A stretch of DNA of 64,000 nucleotides from JABFWF01 sp035539135 (GTDB lineage: Bacteria > Pseudomonadota > Gammaproteobacteria > Xanthomonadales > Xanthomonadaceae), in contig DATLJD010000014.1 in the NCBI GenBank assembly GCA_035539135.1, positions 620,001 through 684,000 on the forward strand, in the 5' to 3' direction. Position 1 is the stretch's first letter; the number at the start of each line of letters is the position of its first letter. The notes below the pieces were generated by a model, which had not been told where the DNA came from, did not search any database, and saw nothing but the letters and a program-made list of their open reading frames with translations. Positions 40,940-49,569 of this stretch are shown piece by piece. Made by a program: the position numbers and the translations under genes.

Positions 40940-42982
40940 ATGCCGTCTTCGTTCCGCCGCCTCGTGCTGGTCGCCGCCCTGCTCGCCGCGCCCCACTTCG
41001 CCCCCGCACAGGAACCGGCCACTCCGCAGGCGGCCGGCCGCGCCTACACGCCGGAGGACTTCGCCCGCTTCGTGCCGCGCAACGCGCTGGACATGCTGCG
41101 GCAGGTGCCCGGCTTCGTGATCCGCGAGGAAGTGGTCGAACGCGGCCTCGGCCAGGCGACCGGCAACGTGCTGGTCAACGGCCAGCGGCTGTCGGGCAAG
41201 TCCAACGACGTGCTCGGCCAGCTCGCGCGGGTGCCGGCGGCGAACGTGGTGCGGATCGAGATCCGCGACGCGGCGACCCTGGACATCCCCGGCCTGTCCG
41301 GCCAGGTCGCCAACGTGGTGACCCGCGCCGAAGGCATCAGGGGCCAGTGGAAATGGCAGCCCGACGTGCGCCGCTACTACACCGATCCGCAGATCACCCG
41401 CGGCGAGGTCTCGGTCAGCGGCGCGCGCGGCCACGTGGATTACACGGTCGGCCTGAAGAACGAGGCCAACCACAGCGGCGCCGGCGGCGACACCTTCATC
41501 CACAACGCCGACGGCAGCCTGCGCGAGACCCGCGACGACGCCTGGACCGGCGAGAACGACCAGCCGCAGCTGAGCGCGCACCTCGGCTACGCCGGCGCGC
41601 ACGGCCAGGCCGGCAACCTCAACGCCAGCGTGCAGAAGGTCTTCTACCACTACCTCGAGGACAGCCAGCGCAGCGGTCCCGGCCTGCCCGACCGCGCGCG
41701 TCGCGTGCGCAGCTGGCAGGGCGGGCACAACTACGAACTCGGTGGCGACTGGGCATTCGGATTCGGGCCGGGCACGCTCAAGCTGATCGGCCTGCTGCGC
41801 TACGACCACACGCCGCTGTCGGACACCGCGATCGTGCGTACCCTCGACGGCAGTGCGCCGGCCACCGGCGACCGCTTCACCCGCGACGGCGAGACCACCG
41901 AACGCATCGCCCGCGGCGAGTACCGCTGGAAGGCGCACGGCGATTGGCAGGTATCGGCCGAGTACGCCTTCAACAAGCTCGACAGCGAGTCGGCGCTGTA
42001 TGCGCTGGCGCCGAATGGCGTGTTCGTGCCCGTGCCCCTGCCGGGCGGCATCGCGACCGTGCAGGAGGACCGCTACGAGGCGATCGCCAGCTATGGCCAC
42101 GCGCTCGGCGCGCGCGCGACCCTGCAGGTCGCGGCCGGCGGCGAGTACTCGACGATCGAGGCGGGCGGCTCGCGCCGGTCGTTCCGCCGGCCCAAGGGCG
42201 AAGTATCGCTGGCGTGGAAGGCAGCGCCGAAGCTCGACGTCAACGTCAAGCTGCAGCGCAGCGTCGGCCAGCTCGACTTCTACGACTTCCTCGCCTCGGT
42301 GGACCTGACCAACGGCCAGACGAATGCGGGCAATCCCGACCTGGTGCCGCCGCAGACCACCGCGCTCGAGGCCGAGGCGACCCGCGACCTCGGCGCCTGG
42401 GGCACCACCAGCCTGCGCGTGTACGCGCAGCGCATAGACGACATCGTGGACACGATCCCGATCGGCGCCGACGGCGAAAGCCCGGGCAACATCGACCGCG
42501 CCACGCGGCGCGGCATCGAATGGAAGAGCACCTTCAACCTGGATGCGCTCGGCTGGCACGGCGCCAGGCTCGACGCGCGCTGGCAGAAGGAAGCGAGCGA
42601 GGTGCGCGATCCGCTGACCGGCCGCGAGCGGCCGATCAGCAACAACCTCAAGGACCTCGCCAGCCTCGACCTGCGCCACGACGTCCCCGGCACGTCCTGG
42701 GCCTGGGGCCTGGGCCTGAGCTACACGTTCTACGCGCGCGACTACCGCCTGACCGAAGTCGGGCGGCAGTGGGAAGGCCCCGTCTGGGGCAGCCTCTTCG
42801 TCGAGCGCAAGGACTTCCACGGCCTGACCCTGCGCGCCAGCGCCGACAATGTGACCCGCGCGCGCAGCATGTGGGACCGCACCGTCTACGTGGACCGCCG
42901 CACCGGCCCGGTGGACTTCATCGAGGACCGCGACCGGCGGATCGGGCCGATCCTGTCCTTCAGCGTGTCCGGCGAGTTCTAG
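40940..42982 (+). CDS. TonB-dependent outer-membrane receptor
   Basis: 680-residue receptor with signal peptide (LVLVAALLAAPHFAPA). The plug domain is visible from about 35-145: RNALDMLRQVPGFVIRE, NVLVNGQRLSGKSNDV, NVVRIEIRDAATLDIPG. The rest is a beta-barrel with alternating patterns and terminates in ILSFSVSGEF, an OmpA-type terminal Phe that fits BAM recognition. No N-terminal STN domain and no obvious TonB box. It is rather short for the class. The ligand cannot be deduced. The ribosome site is GGGAG. It ends convergently on the YceI-like gene, the two stops sharing CTAG. Confidence 0.88.
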   Translation: MPSSFRRLVLVAALLAAPHFAPAQEPATPQAAGRAYTPEDFARFVPRNALDMLRQVPGFVIREEVVERGLGQATGNVLVNGQRLSGKSNDVLGQLARVPAANVVRIEIRDAATLDIPGLSGQVANVVTRAEGIRGQWKWQPDVRRYYTDPQITRGEVSVSGARGHVDYTVGLKNEANHSGAGGDTFIHNADGSLRETRDDAWTGENDQPQLSAHLGYAGAHGQAGNLNASVQKVFYHYLEDSQRSGPGLPDRARRVRSWQGGHNYELGGDWAFGFGPGTLKLIGLLRYDHTPLSDTAIVRTLDGSAPATGDRFTRDGETTERIARGEYRWKAHGDWQVSAEYAFNKLDSESALYALAPNGVFVPVPLPGGIATVQEDRYEAIASYGHALGARATLQVAAGGEYSTIEAGGSRRSFRRPKGEVSLAWKAAPKLDVNVKLQRSVGQLDFYDFLASVDLTNGQTNAGNPDLVPPQTTALEAEATRDLGAWGTTSLRVYAQRIDDIVDTIPIGADGESPGNIDRATRRGIEWKSTFNLDALGWHGARLDARWQKEASEVRDPLTGRERPISNNLKDLASLDLRHDVPGTSWAWGLGLSYTFYARDYRLTEVGRQWEGPVWGSLFVERKDFHGLTLRASADNVTRARSMWDRTVYVDRRTGPVDFIEDRDRRIGPILSFSVSGEF

Positions 42983-43602
42983 CGCGCCGGGTCCTGCGGT
43001 CCGGCGTCCTGCGCATCCGCGGCGACGGCGATCGCCTCGACCTGGATGCGCAGCGCGACCTGCATGGAAAAGCCCCACTCCCTGCCCGCGTCCATGCCGA
43101 AATCGGCGCGGTCGATCGTCGCGTAGGCATCGGCGCCGCACCAGTCGCGCTTGAAGAGCGGATGCGGCATGCACTTGAACGAGCGGATCTGCAGCGCGAC
43201 CGGGCGGGTCACCCCGCGGAAGGTCAGCGCGCCCTCCACGCGGGTCGGCTCGCCGTCGACGAAGCCGGCGAGCCGGCCGGCGTAGGTGGCGGTTGGATGG
43301 CGGGCGGTGTCGAAGTACGGGGGCTTCGCCATCTCCCGGTCCAGCGCGTCCAGGCCGAAGTCGACGCTCGCCATGTCGATCGTGAGCGACACCTCGCCGC
43401 TGCCCGCCGCCTTGTCCAGCACGACGCGACCGCGGGTGCGGTCGAACCGGCCGCGCCAGACCGACATGCCCATGTGGTCTGCCTCGAAGCTCGGAAAGGT
43501 GTGGGTGGGATCGATCTCGTAGGTGACCGGGACAGCCGCGGCCGGCGCCGCGAGGGCAAACGTGGCGAACACGAGCATCGGCAACGATCGGGCGAAAGGC
43601 AT
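42979..43602 (-). CDS. YceI-like exported lipid-binding protein
   Basis: 207 residues with signal peptide (SLPMLVFATFALAAPAAA). The mature part is an antiparallel barrel of the YceI/lipocalin-like family: YEIDPTHTFPSFEADHMGMSVWRGRF, SLTIDMASVDFGLDALD, FDTARHPTATY, GALTFRGVTRPVAL and WCGADAYATIDRADFGM. YceI-like proteins bind polyisoprenoid lipids in the periplasm. Length and motifs are normal. The start at 43602 gives a complete signal peptide. Confidence 0.9.
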   Translation of the reverse strand: MPFARSLPMLVFATFALAAPAAAVPVTYEIDPTHTFPSFEADHMGMSVWRGRFDRTRGRVVLDKAAGSGEVSLTIDMASVDFGLDALDREMAKPPYFDTARHPTATYAGRLAGFVDGEPTRVEGALTFRGVTRPVALQIRSFKCMPHPLFKRDWCGADAYATIDRADFGMDAGREWGFSMQVALRIQVEAIAVAADAQDAGPQDPAR

Positions 43603-43767
43603 GGCGGATCTCCGTCGGACGGGCGCCGCGGCAGGCGGCTCACTGTGTCGACGAACGTCCGGGAGCCGGATCGACACGGCGGAGGGCCACTGGCGGCCGG
43701 CCGCCGGCAGGCACATAGTCCGCGCACCGGCGCCCCTGGCGGGCGCCTCGACCCGGAGCAGACGACC

Positions 43768-44355
43768 ATGATCCGCACGCTCGCAATCGCCACGACGCTG
43801 GCCCTCGCCCTGCCCGCCCTGGCGCAGGACGCCCCGCAGATGACGCCCGAACAGCAGGCCGCGATGCAGGCCTACATCGCCGCCGGCACGCCCGGCAAGC
43901 AGCACGCCGCGCTCGCCTCGGCCGTCGGCGAGTACGACATGGCGATCCGCAGCTGGGACGCGCCCGGCGCGGCGCCGAGCGACGAGAAGGGCACCGCGAC
44001 GCGCAGGATGATCCTCGGCGGCCGCGTGCTGGTGGAGCAGGTCGAGGCGAGCATGCACGGCCAGCCGTTCACCGGCCACGGCATGGTCGGCTACGACAAC
44101 GTCAGCGGGAAGTGGTGGCAGACCTGGAACGACAGCATGTCCACCGGCGTGATGGTCAGCCAAGGCGACTGCGACGACCAGGGCACCTGCACCTTCACCG
44201 GCAGCTGGAACGACCCGGTGACCAGGCAGCAGGTCAACGCGCGCTTCACCAACCGCTGGACCAGCCCGACCACCGAGGTCTTCGAGATGTACGGCCCGGG
44301 CCCGGATGGCAAGGAGTTCAAGATGATGGAGATGACCTACACGAAGCGTCAGTGA
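43768..44355 (+). CDS. DUF1579 exported protein
   Basis: 195 residues, signal peptide (TLAIATTLALALPALA). The domain pattern is that of DUF1579: GKQHAALASAVGEYDMAIRSWD, GTATRRMILGGRVLVEQVEAS, GHGMVGYDNVSGKWWQTWNDSM and MMEMTYTKRQ, a lipocalin-like fold. Ribosome site GGAG. Two cysteines (CDDQGTC) may form a loop disulfide. Function unknown; divergent from YceI with a 165-base spacer. Confidence 0.85.
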   Translation: MIRTLAIATTLALALPALAQDAPQMTPEQQAAMQAYIAAGTPGKQHAALASAVGEYDMAIRSWDAPGAAPSDEKGTATRRMILGGRVLVEQVEASMHGQPFTGHGMVGYDNVSGKWWQTWNDSMSTGVMVSQGDCDDQGTCTFTGSWNDPVTRQQVNARFTNRWTSPTTEVFEMYGPGPDGKEFKMMEMTYTKRQ

Positions 44356-44358
44356 GGT

Positions 44359-44407
44359 CGCGTCGCGTTGCGTCCCCTCTCCGCGCGGGGGACGCACGCG
44401 CGACGCG
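44359..44407. terminator. Long hairpin between convergent genes
   Basis: Arms at 44359-44377 and 44388-44407 pair over 19-20 bases with one mismatch and one bulge. There is no T-tract, so rho-independent termination is uncertain; it may serve both DUF1579 and DUF3228 messages. Confidence 0.55.
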
Positions 44408-44408
44408 T

Positions 44409-44966
44409 TCACCCGCGCCAGTTGGCGTGCGTGCGCCAGAACGCGACGCTGCGCGCGTAGGCCGCGCGGTCGATCGGCACGCCGGAGCCGCCCTCTTCCA
44501 CCCCGAGCGCGTTGCGCATCATGGTGATCGGCGCCATCGGCGTTTCCTCCGGGTCCATCGTGTACATGCAGCCGACCACGCCCCAGTCGGCGTCGATGGC
44601 GGTGCCTTCCTTCGCCAACTGCGCGCGGCTGTAGAGGATCGGGATCAGGTAATTCGCCACCGGCGGCTCGAGGCCCTCGAACCAGCGCACCAGCACCGGC
44701 AGTTCGTCGCGGGTGCGCGCCTCGTAGTCCGAGCGCAGCAGGTGCCGGTTGGCGTCGGTGATGGGCACCGCCAGGCAGCGCGTCGAGGTCCAGTTGCGGT
44801 GCACGTGCAGCTTGCAAAACGGCGCGTAGCCATCCAGCACCGCGAGCGGGGCGACTTCGTTGAGGTGGCGCTCGAAGGCCTCCGGCGTGCAGTCCTGGAT
44901 GGTGTTGCGGCGCGGTTCGCGCGGGAACAGGCGGGGGCGGGCGAACTCGGTGAGGACGATGGACAT
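44409..44966 (-). CDS. DUF3228 family protein
   Basis: 185 residues, soluble. Seen: FARPRLFPREPRRNTIQDCTPEAFERHLN, HRNWTSTRCLAVPITDAN, RDELPVLVRWFEGLEPPVANYLIPILYSR and WGVVGCMYTMDPEETPMAPITMMRNALGVEEGGSG, the conserved blocks of the DUF3228 family. Start at 44966 is chosen because the FARPRLF block follows within eight residues. Function unknown. Confidence 0.85.
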   Translation of the reverse strand: MSIVLTEFARPRLFPREPRRNTIQDCTPEAFERHLNEVAPLAVLDGYAPFCKLHVHRNWTSTRCLAVPITDANRHLLRSDYEARTRDELPVLVRWFEGLEPPVANYLIPILYSRAQLAKEGTAIDADWGVVGCMYTMDPEETPMAPITMMRNALGVEEGGSGVPIDRAAYARSVAFWRTHANWRG

Positions 44967-45122
44967 GGCGCGGCAGGGCAAAGGAATCGCCGCATTATCG
45001 CCGCGTGGATGACCGGTTCCGCGCGGGCGGCGCCGCGCGGACGGCGGCCTCACGCCCGGATCAAGGCCGGTTCCGGCGATTCCCTGTACCCTGCCCCTCG
45101 TCATCCAGCGAGCAGGAATCCC

Positions 45123-45266
45123 ATGGCCAAACCCAACTATTCCTTCGAGAAACGCCAGCGCGAACTGGCGAAGAAGAAGAAGCAGGACGAAAAGGACGCC
45201 AAGAAGCGCGCCGCGCGCGAGGCCGCCAAGGGGCACGCCCCGGCGGGGTCCGGCACGTCCGAATGA
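45123..45266 (+). CDS. Small lysine-rich conserved protein
   Basis: 47 residues, MAKPNYSFEKRQRELAKKKK followed by an alternating basic-acidic helix. The N-terminal PNYSFEKRQRELAKKKK motif is shared by a short proteobacterial family. A likely RNA- or ribosome-associated charged helix, but this is inferred from composition alone. AGGAA ribosome site. Its stop overlaps the start of the YaiI gene by four bases (ATGA). Confidence 0.75.
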   Translation: MAKPNYSFEKRQRELAKKKKQDEKDAKKRAAREAAKGHAPAGSGTSE

Positions 45267-45766
45267 GCGATGCGCCGGACGCGCCGCAGGTGTGGGTGGA
45301 CGCCGACGCCTGCCCCGGCCCGATCCGCGACATCCTGTTCCGCGCCGCCGCGCGCACCGGCGTGCGCGTCACCCTGGTCGCCAACCAGTGGCTGCGCACC
45401 CCGTCCTCGCCGAACGTCACCGCGCTGCAGGTGCAGGGCGGCTTCGACGTGGCCGACGACGCCATCGTCGAACGCGCGCGGCCCGGCGACCTGGTGGTGA
45501 CCCAGGACATCCCCCTCGCCGCCCGCGTCATCGAGCGCGGCGCCCACGCGCTGCATCCGCGCGGCGAGCGTTACACCGCCGACACCATCGCCGAGCGCCT
45601 GTCGATGCGCAATTTCATGGACGAGTTGCGTGGCGCCGGGGTCCAGACCGGCGGCCCGGCGGCGTTCCATGCGCGCGACCGCCAGGCCTTCGCCAACCAG
45701 CTCGACCGCTGGCTGGCCGCGCGCAGCCCGCGCCGCGCGCCGACCGGCCCTCAGGCCGGCATGTAG
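45263..45766 (+). CDS. yaiI: YaiI/YqxD family protein (UPF0178)
   Basis: 167-residue protein of the UPF0178 family. Seen: VWVDADACPGPIRDILFRAA, the PIN-like N-terminal motif with aspartates, VTLVANQW, DVADDAIVERARPGDLVVTQDIPLAARVI and the GERYTADTIAERLSMRNFMDELR block. A PIN-like nuclease fold is suspected; the function is unproven. Translationally coupled to the preceding small gene by ATGA. Overlaps the convergent DUF6445 gene by 16 bases. Confidence 0.88.
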   Translation: MSDAPDAPQVWVDADACPGPIRDILFRAAARTGVRVTLVANQWLRTPSSPNVTALQVQGGFDVADDAIVERARPGDLVVTQDIPLAARVIERGAHALHPRGERYTADTIAERLSMRNFMDELRGAGVQTGGPAAFHARDRQAFANQLDRWLAARSPRRAPTGPQAGM

Positions 45767-46389
45767 AACATCAGGTACACCAGCCGTCCGTTCTCCGGCC
45801 GGTCGCCGAAACCGGGACCCGCGGTGTGCCACAGCCACGGGCGCAGCAGGACCAGCCGGTTGAAGCGCATCGGCACGGTCATGGTGGTTTCCCAGGCGCT
45901 TTCGTCCAGGGTGTCGCGACCGAGGATGTCGTGCTCGGACTCGGCGTAGCTCTTGTAGCCGAGCGCGGCCACTTCCTTGTCGTTCATCGGCCGGCGATCG
46001 GTGTTGGTGCGCCGGTGGCGGAAGAAGTCCGTGCCGCCGCGGCAGTCTTCCGGCCTGCTCAGGTACAGGATGCCGGACCAGTAGCCCGGATCGGTGTGCA
46101 CCCGCGCGCGACCGACGTCGGAGGCGAGGGTGAGGCGGAACTTGGCGTGCCCGGCCGGCGGCGGCAGGGGCTTCAGGCGCTCGCCGGTGAGTTGCGAGAC
46201 ATACTGGTCGAGGCCCTCGATCTCCAGCCGCTCCAGCGAGTTGCGGCCAGGAAAGAGGTTGACCTTGCCCGGGTCCGCGCCCGGCGCCGGAGCATCGTCG
46301 GGCGCGGGATAGGTGAGGCGCAGTCCGGCCTCGCGGAAACCCTGCGCATCCGCGAAGAAGTCGTCGACGACGATGAGGGAAGTGGGCAT
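45751..46389 (-). CDS. DUF6445 family protein, 2OG-oxygenase-like
   Basis: 212 residues. Seen: the DSBH-type iron triad HTDPGYWSGILYLS (H-x-D), WHTAGPGFG (distal H) and an arginine shortly after it (ENGRLVYLMFY) that would bind 2-oxoglutarate. The N-terminus VVDDFFADAQGFREAGL matches the usual 2OG-Fe(II) entry strand. DUF6445 proteins are common in Xanthomonadales, often near tryptophan-halogenase-like genes; none is present here. Oxygenase activity is inferred from the motif only. Confidence 0.75.
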   Translation of the reverse strand: MPTSLIVVDDFFADAQGFREAGLRLTYPAPDDAPAPGADPGKVNLFPGRNSLERLEIEGLDQYVSQLTGERLKPLPPPAGHAKFRLTLASDVGRARVHTDPGYWSGILYLSRPEDCRGGTDFFRHRRTNTDRRPMNDKEVAALGYKSYAESEHDILGRDTLDESAWETTMTVPMRFNRLVLLRPWLWHTAGPGFGDRPENGRLVYLMFYMPA

Positions 46390-46596
46390 GGCCGCGGAGG
46401 AGTTACCGACGAGGCACGATTAGGCCAGAGCGCCCGCCGTCGCGGCAAGGAAGCGCCCGCCTCGCCGGCAGGCAACCGCCTGCCTGCCCGCCAGCGACTG
46501 CACGCATTCACATGCGGAGGGCGTGACCGCGGTTGGCCTGCGGCGCCGGCGCAGCCGTTATCCTGCCCGGCGCTCCTCGCAATTACCGTGTCCGCC

Positions 46597-47346
46597 ATGT
46601 CGTTTTCCCGCCTCGTGCCGCTGCTGCTCGTCCTCGCCGCCCCGCTGCCCGCCGCCGCCCAGTTCCATGCCGGGCTGGCGCCGCGCGACGGCGCCGCGCA
46701 CGAGGGCTGGAACGGGCGCGGCGAACTCGGCTTCGCCATGGCCAAGGGCAACAGCGACAGCCAGACCTTCATCGGCAAGCTCGACTTCGGCTACAGCGAC
46801 AAGCGCAGCAAGTACGCGTTCGGCGCCTCCACGCAGTACGGCAAGAACGCCGGCGAGGAGAGCGCGCGCCGCTACGAGGTGCACGGCGCCGCCGGCTTCC
46901 GCTTCGACGAGCGCAGCTACCTGTACGGCTCGCTGCGCCACGCCCGCGACGCCTTCGCCAGCTACGAATACCAGTGGACCGCGGCCGCCGGCTACGGCGT
47001 GGATGCGCTGCGCGGCGAGGACCAGCAGCTGTCGCTGGAGATCGGCCCCGGCTACCGGCTGGCCAAGGACCAAGGCCTGCGCGTGCACCACGACGAAGCG
47101 ATCGCCCGCGCGCTCGCCGACTGGCGCTTCAAGCTCACCGACACCACGTCGCTGGTGAACACCCTGCTGGTCGAATCCGGCGGCGAAACCACTTTCGCCC
47201 GCAACGTGTTCGGCGTGCGGGTGGCGGTGAGCGAGTCGCTGGCGATGAAGGCAGGGCTGGAGACCCGCTACAACAGCCGCGTGGACGACGGCCTGCACAA
47301 CACCGACAACCTCACCACGGTGAACCTGGTCTACGACTTCAGGTAG
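46597..47346 (+). CDS. DUF481 outer-membrane-type barrel protein
   Basis: 249 residues with signal peptide (LVPLLLVLAAPLPAAA). The DUF481 pattern is visible: WNGRGELGFAMAKGNSDSQTFIGKLDFGY, FGASTQYGKNAGEESARRYEVHGAAGFRF, LSLEIGPGYRL and a terminal VNLVYDFR ending in an aromatic/Arg, as for beta-barrel proteins (YdiY-like). Function unknown; salt-induced members exist. The start at 46597 has no obvious ribosome site, so an upstream start (GTG at 46588) is possible. Overlaps the convergent kinase gene by eight bases. Confidence 0.85.
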   Translation: MSFSRLVPLLLVLAAPLPAAAQFHAGLAPRDGAAHEGWNGRGELGFAMAKGNSDSQTFIGKLDFGYSDKRSKYAFGASTQYGKNAGEESARRYEVHGAAGFRFDERSYLYGSLRHARDAFASYEYQWTAAAGYGVDALRGEDQQLSLEIGPGYRLAKDQGLRVHHDEAIARALADWRFKLTDTTSLVNTLLVESGGETTFARNVFGVRVAVSESLAMKAGLETRYNSRVDDGLHNTDNLTTVNLVYDFR

Positions 47347-49336
47347 GGCAGCGACCGGATCCTTGCGATCGCGGTCCGGGCGCGCCAGCAGGAGACGGCA
47401 TGGCACGACGATGCCGGTCGCCGCACGAACGGGAGGCGGGCACGGCGCCGTCGAGGTGGCGCTGGATCTCGTGCACGTCGGCCGGCTTGACCACGTGGTG
47501 GTCGAATCCGGCCTCGCGCGTCAGCGCCTGGTCCTGCGCCTGGCCGTAGCCGGTCAGGGCGATGAAGCGCGCGGGGCGCCCGCCGAGCCGGTGCCGCAAT
47601 GCCCGCGCGAGGTCGAGTCCGGTGATGTCCGGCATGCCGATGTCGAGGATGAACGCGTCCCAGTCCTGGCGCGTTTCGACCAGCGACAGCGCCTGCCGCC
47701 CGTCCAGCGCCACGTCCACGTCGTGCCCGAGCAGGCGCAGGGCGCTCGCGAGGGTGCCGGCGGCGTCGGCGTTGTCGTCCACGATCAGCACCCGCCTGCC
47801 GCGCGCGAGCCGCTCGGGCGGCGGCGGCGTGGAGGCGGCCTGGGCTTCGCCGCTCACGCGCGGAAGCACCACGGTGAACGTGCTGCCCCGATCCGCGCCG
47901 TCGCTGTGCGCGGTCACCGTGCCGCCATGCGCGTCGACGATGGTGCGCACCAGCGCGAGGCCGATGCCGAGTCCGCCCAGCGCGCGATCCGGTCCCCGCG
48001 CCGCCTGGGTGAACAGGTCGAACACCACCGGCACCAGCGTCGGCTCCATGCCGATCCCGTTGTCGGTGACCCGGATCCGGACCTGCTCGGGCGTGCACTC
48101 GCAGGCGAGGACGATCCGCCCGCCCTTGGGGGTGTACTTGGCCGCGTTGTTGAGCAGGTTGGACACGACCTGCACCAGCCGGTGCCGGTCGCCGACGACG
48201 ACGGCGGAGCACGCCGGGGGCTCGCACACCAGCGCGTGCCCGCGCGACCGGATCAACGGCGCCACCTGTTCGGTGGCGAGCGCGAACACCGCGCGGACGT
48301 CGACGGGCTCGCGGTCGAACGCCACCAGCCCGCGGGTGACCCGCGACACGTCGAGGAGATCGTCGACGAGGCCGGTCATGTGGGTGACCTGGCGCAGGAT
48401 GACCTGGGCCACCTCGCGCACGCGCGCCGGGTCGGCCGGCGCGAGCTGCAGCAGCTGGGCCGCGGTGCTGATCGGCGCCATCGGGTTGCGCAGCTCGTGG
48501 GCCAGCATCGCCAGGAATTCGTCCTTGCGGCGATCGCCTTCCTCCAGCGCCTCGACCATGCGCTTGCGATCGGTGATGTCCAGCGAGGTCCCGATCAATC
48601 CGATCACGTTTCCCTGCGCGTCGCGCATCGGGGCCTTGGTCGACAGCCAGACCGCCCGCGTGCCGTCGGCGAGGTCGATGTGCTCTTCCACCTGCTCGGC
48701 CACGCCGGATGCCATGATCCGGCGGTCGTTGTCCATCACCCGCCGGGCCTGCGCCTTGTCCGCGATCAGCTCGAGGTCGGTCTTGCCGACGAAGGCGTTC
48801 GTGCCCAGCAATTCGGCCACGCCGCGGTTGCCGAGAATGAGCCGGCCTTCGCGATCCTTGGCATAGACGACGCCGGGCACCGCCTCGATGAAGGTGTGCA
48901 GCAGCGCGTTGGCCTGGTCGCGCTCGGCCTCGATGGTCCGGCGCTCGCTGTCGTCGATCAGGACGCCCGGAAAACGCAGCGGCTTGCCCTCGGGGTCCAG
49001 CTCGACACGGCCACTGGCGATGATCCAGCGGTACCCGCCCTCGGGCCGGCGCACGCGGTAGTCGCAGCGATAGCGGCCGCCGCGCGCCAGCGCCCCATCG
49101 ACGGCCTGCATCACGCGCGCGCGGTCCTCGGGATGGATGCGGTCGAACAACACCTGCAGCGGCAGGCCCTCGCGGATCGCGTCCGGATCGACGCCGAAGC
49201 CGTGGGCGAAGCGCTCGTCGGCGATGAAGCGATCGTCCGGAATGCTCCAGACCCAGGTGCCGATGATCGCGCCCGCATCGAGCGCCAGTTGCAGGCGCTC
49301 TGCCGCGAGCGCGGCGCCCCTGCCGTCCTCGACCAT
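47339..49336 (-). CDS. PAS-PAS hybrid sensor histidine kinase
   Basis: 665-residue cytoplasmic hybrid kinase. Two PAS/PAC domains (about 15-140 and 145-265; GTWVWSIPDDRFIADERFAHG, YAKDREGRLILGNRGVAELLG), HisKA with the phospho-accepting histidine in LAMLAHELRNPMAP (about 279), HATPase with NLLNNAAKYTPKG (N box), RVTDNGIGM and GGLGIGLALVRTIV (G boxes), then a C-terminal receiver domain with the phospho-acceptor aspartate in FILDIGMPDITG (about 562) and the conserved lysine in VVKPAD. No membrane segment, so it senses an internal cue. No partner regulator gene is adjacent. The tail after the receiver is basic and unstructured. Confidence 0.92.
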   Translation of the reverse strand: MVEDGRGAALAAERLQLALDAGAIIGTWVWSIPDDRFIADERFAHGFGVDPDAIREGLPLQVLFDRIHPEDRARVMQAVDGALARGGRYRCDYRVRRPEGGYRWIIASGRVELDPEGKPLRFPGVLIDDSERRTIEAERDQANALLHTFIEAVPGVVYAKDREGRLILGNRGVAELLGTNAFVGKTDLELIADKAQARRVMDNDRRIMASGVAEQVEEHIDLADGTRAVWLSTKAPMRDAQGNVIGLIGTSLDITDRKRMVEALEEGDRRKDEFLAMLAHELRNPMAPISTAAQLLQLAPADPARVREVAQVILRQVTHMTGLVDDLLDVSRVTRGLVAFDREPVDVRAVFALATEQVAPLIRSRGHALVCEPPACSAVVVGDRHRLVQVVSNLLNNAAKYTPKGGRIVLACECTPEQVRIRVTDNGIGMEPTLVPVVFDLFTQAARGPDRALGGLGIGLALVRTIVDAHGGTVTAHSDGADRGSTFTVVLPRVSGEAQAASTPPPPERLARGRRVLIVDDNADAAGTLASALRLLGHDVDVALDGRQALSLVETRQDWDAFILDIGMPDITGLDLARALRHRLGGRPARFIALTGYGQAQDQALTREAGFDHHVVKPADVHEIQRHLDGAVPASRSCGDRHRRAMPSPAGAPGPRSQGSGRCPT

Positions 49337-49569
49337 CGGGAAACTCCATCTTCGGTCCGACCCGACCCGCTATCCGAGCACAGCGGCGTGTACGGGGCGT
49401 GAAAGCCGCGCTGGCCGGACACCAATTGATCGGAAAAGAGCCGGCGATGCCTTGCGCATGATCTGAATACGGCCGTCTCGACGACGCCTGCACCTGCCCG
49501 CGCGTAACTCCTTCGCTTCCAGCCCGCGACGGCGCATGCGCGACGCCGCTCCCTGCCACGGAGGCCGCC

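Noticed and set aside
46470..46490. Hairpin GCAGGC-aacc-GCCTGC as a terminator before DUF481
   Set aside because: Short stem, no T-tract and positioned upstream of the gene, so it is likely a GC-rich coincidence.
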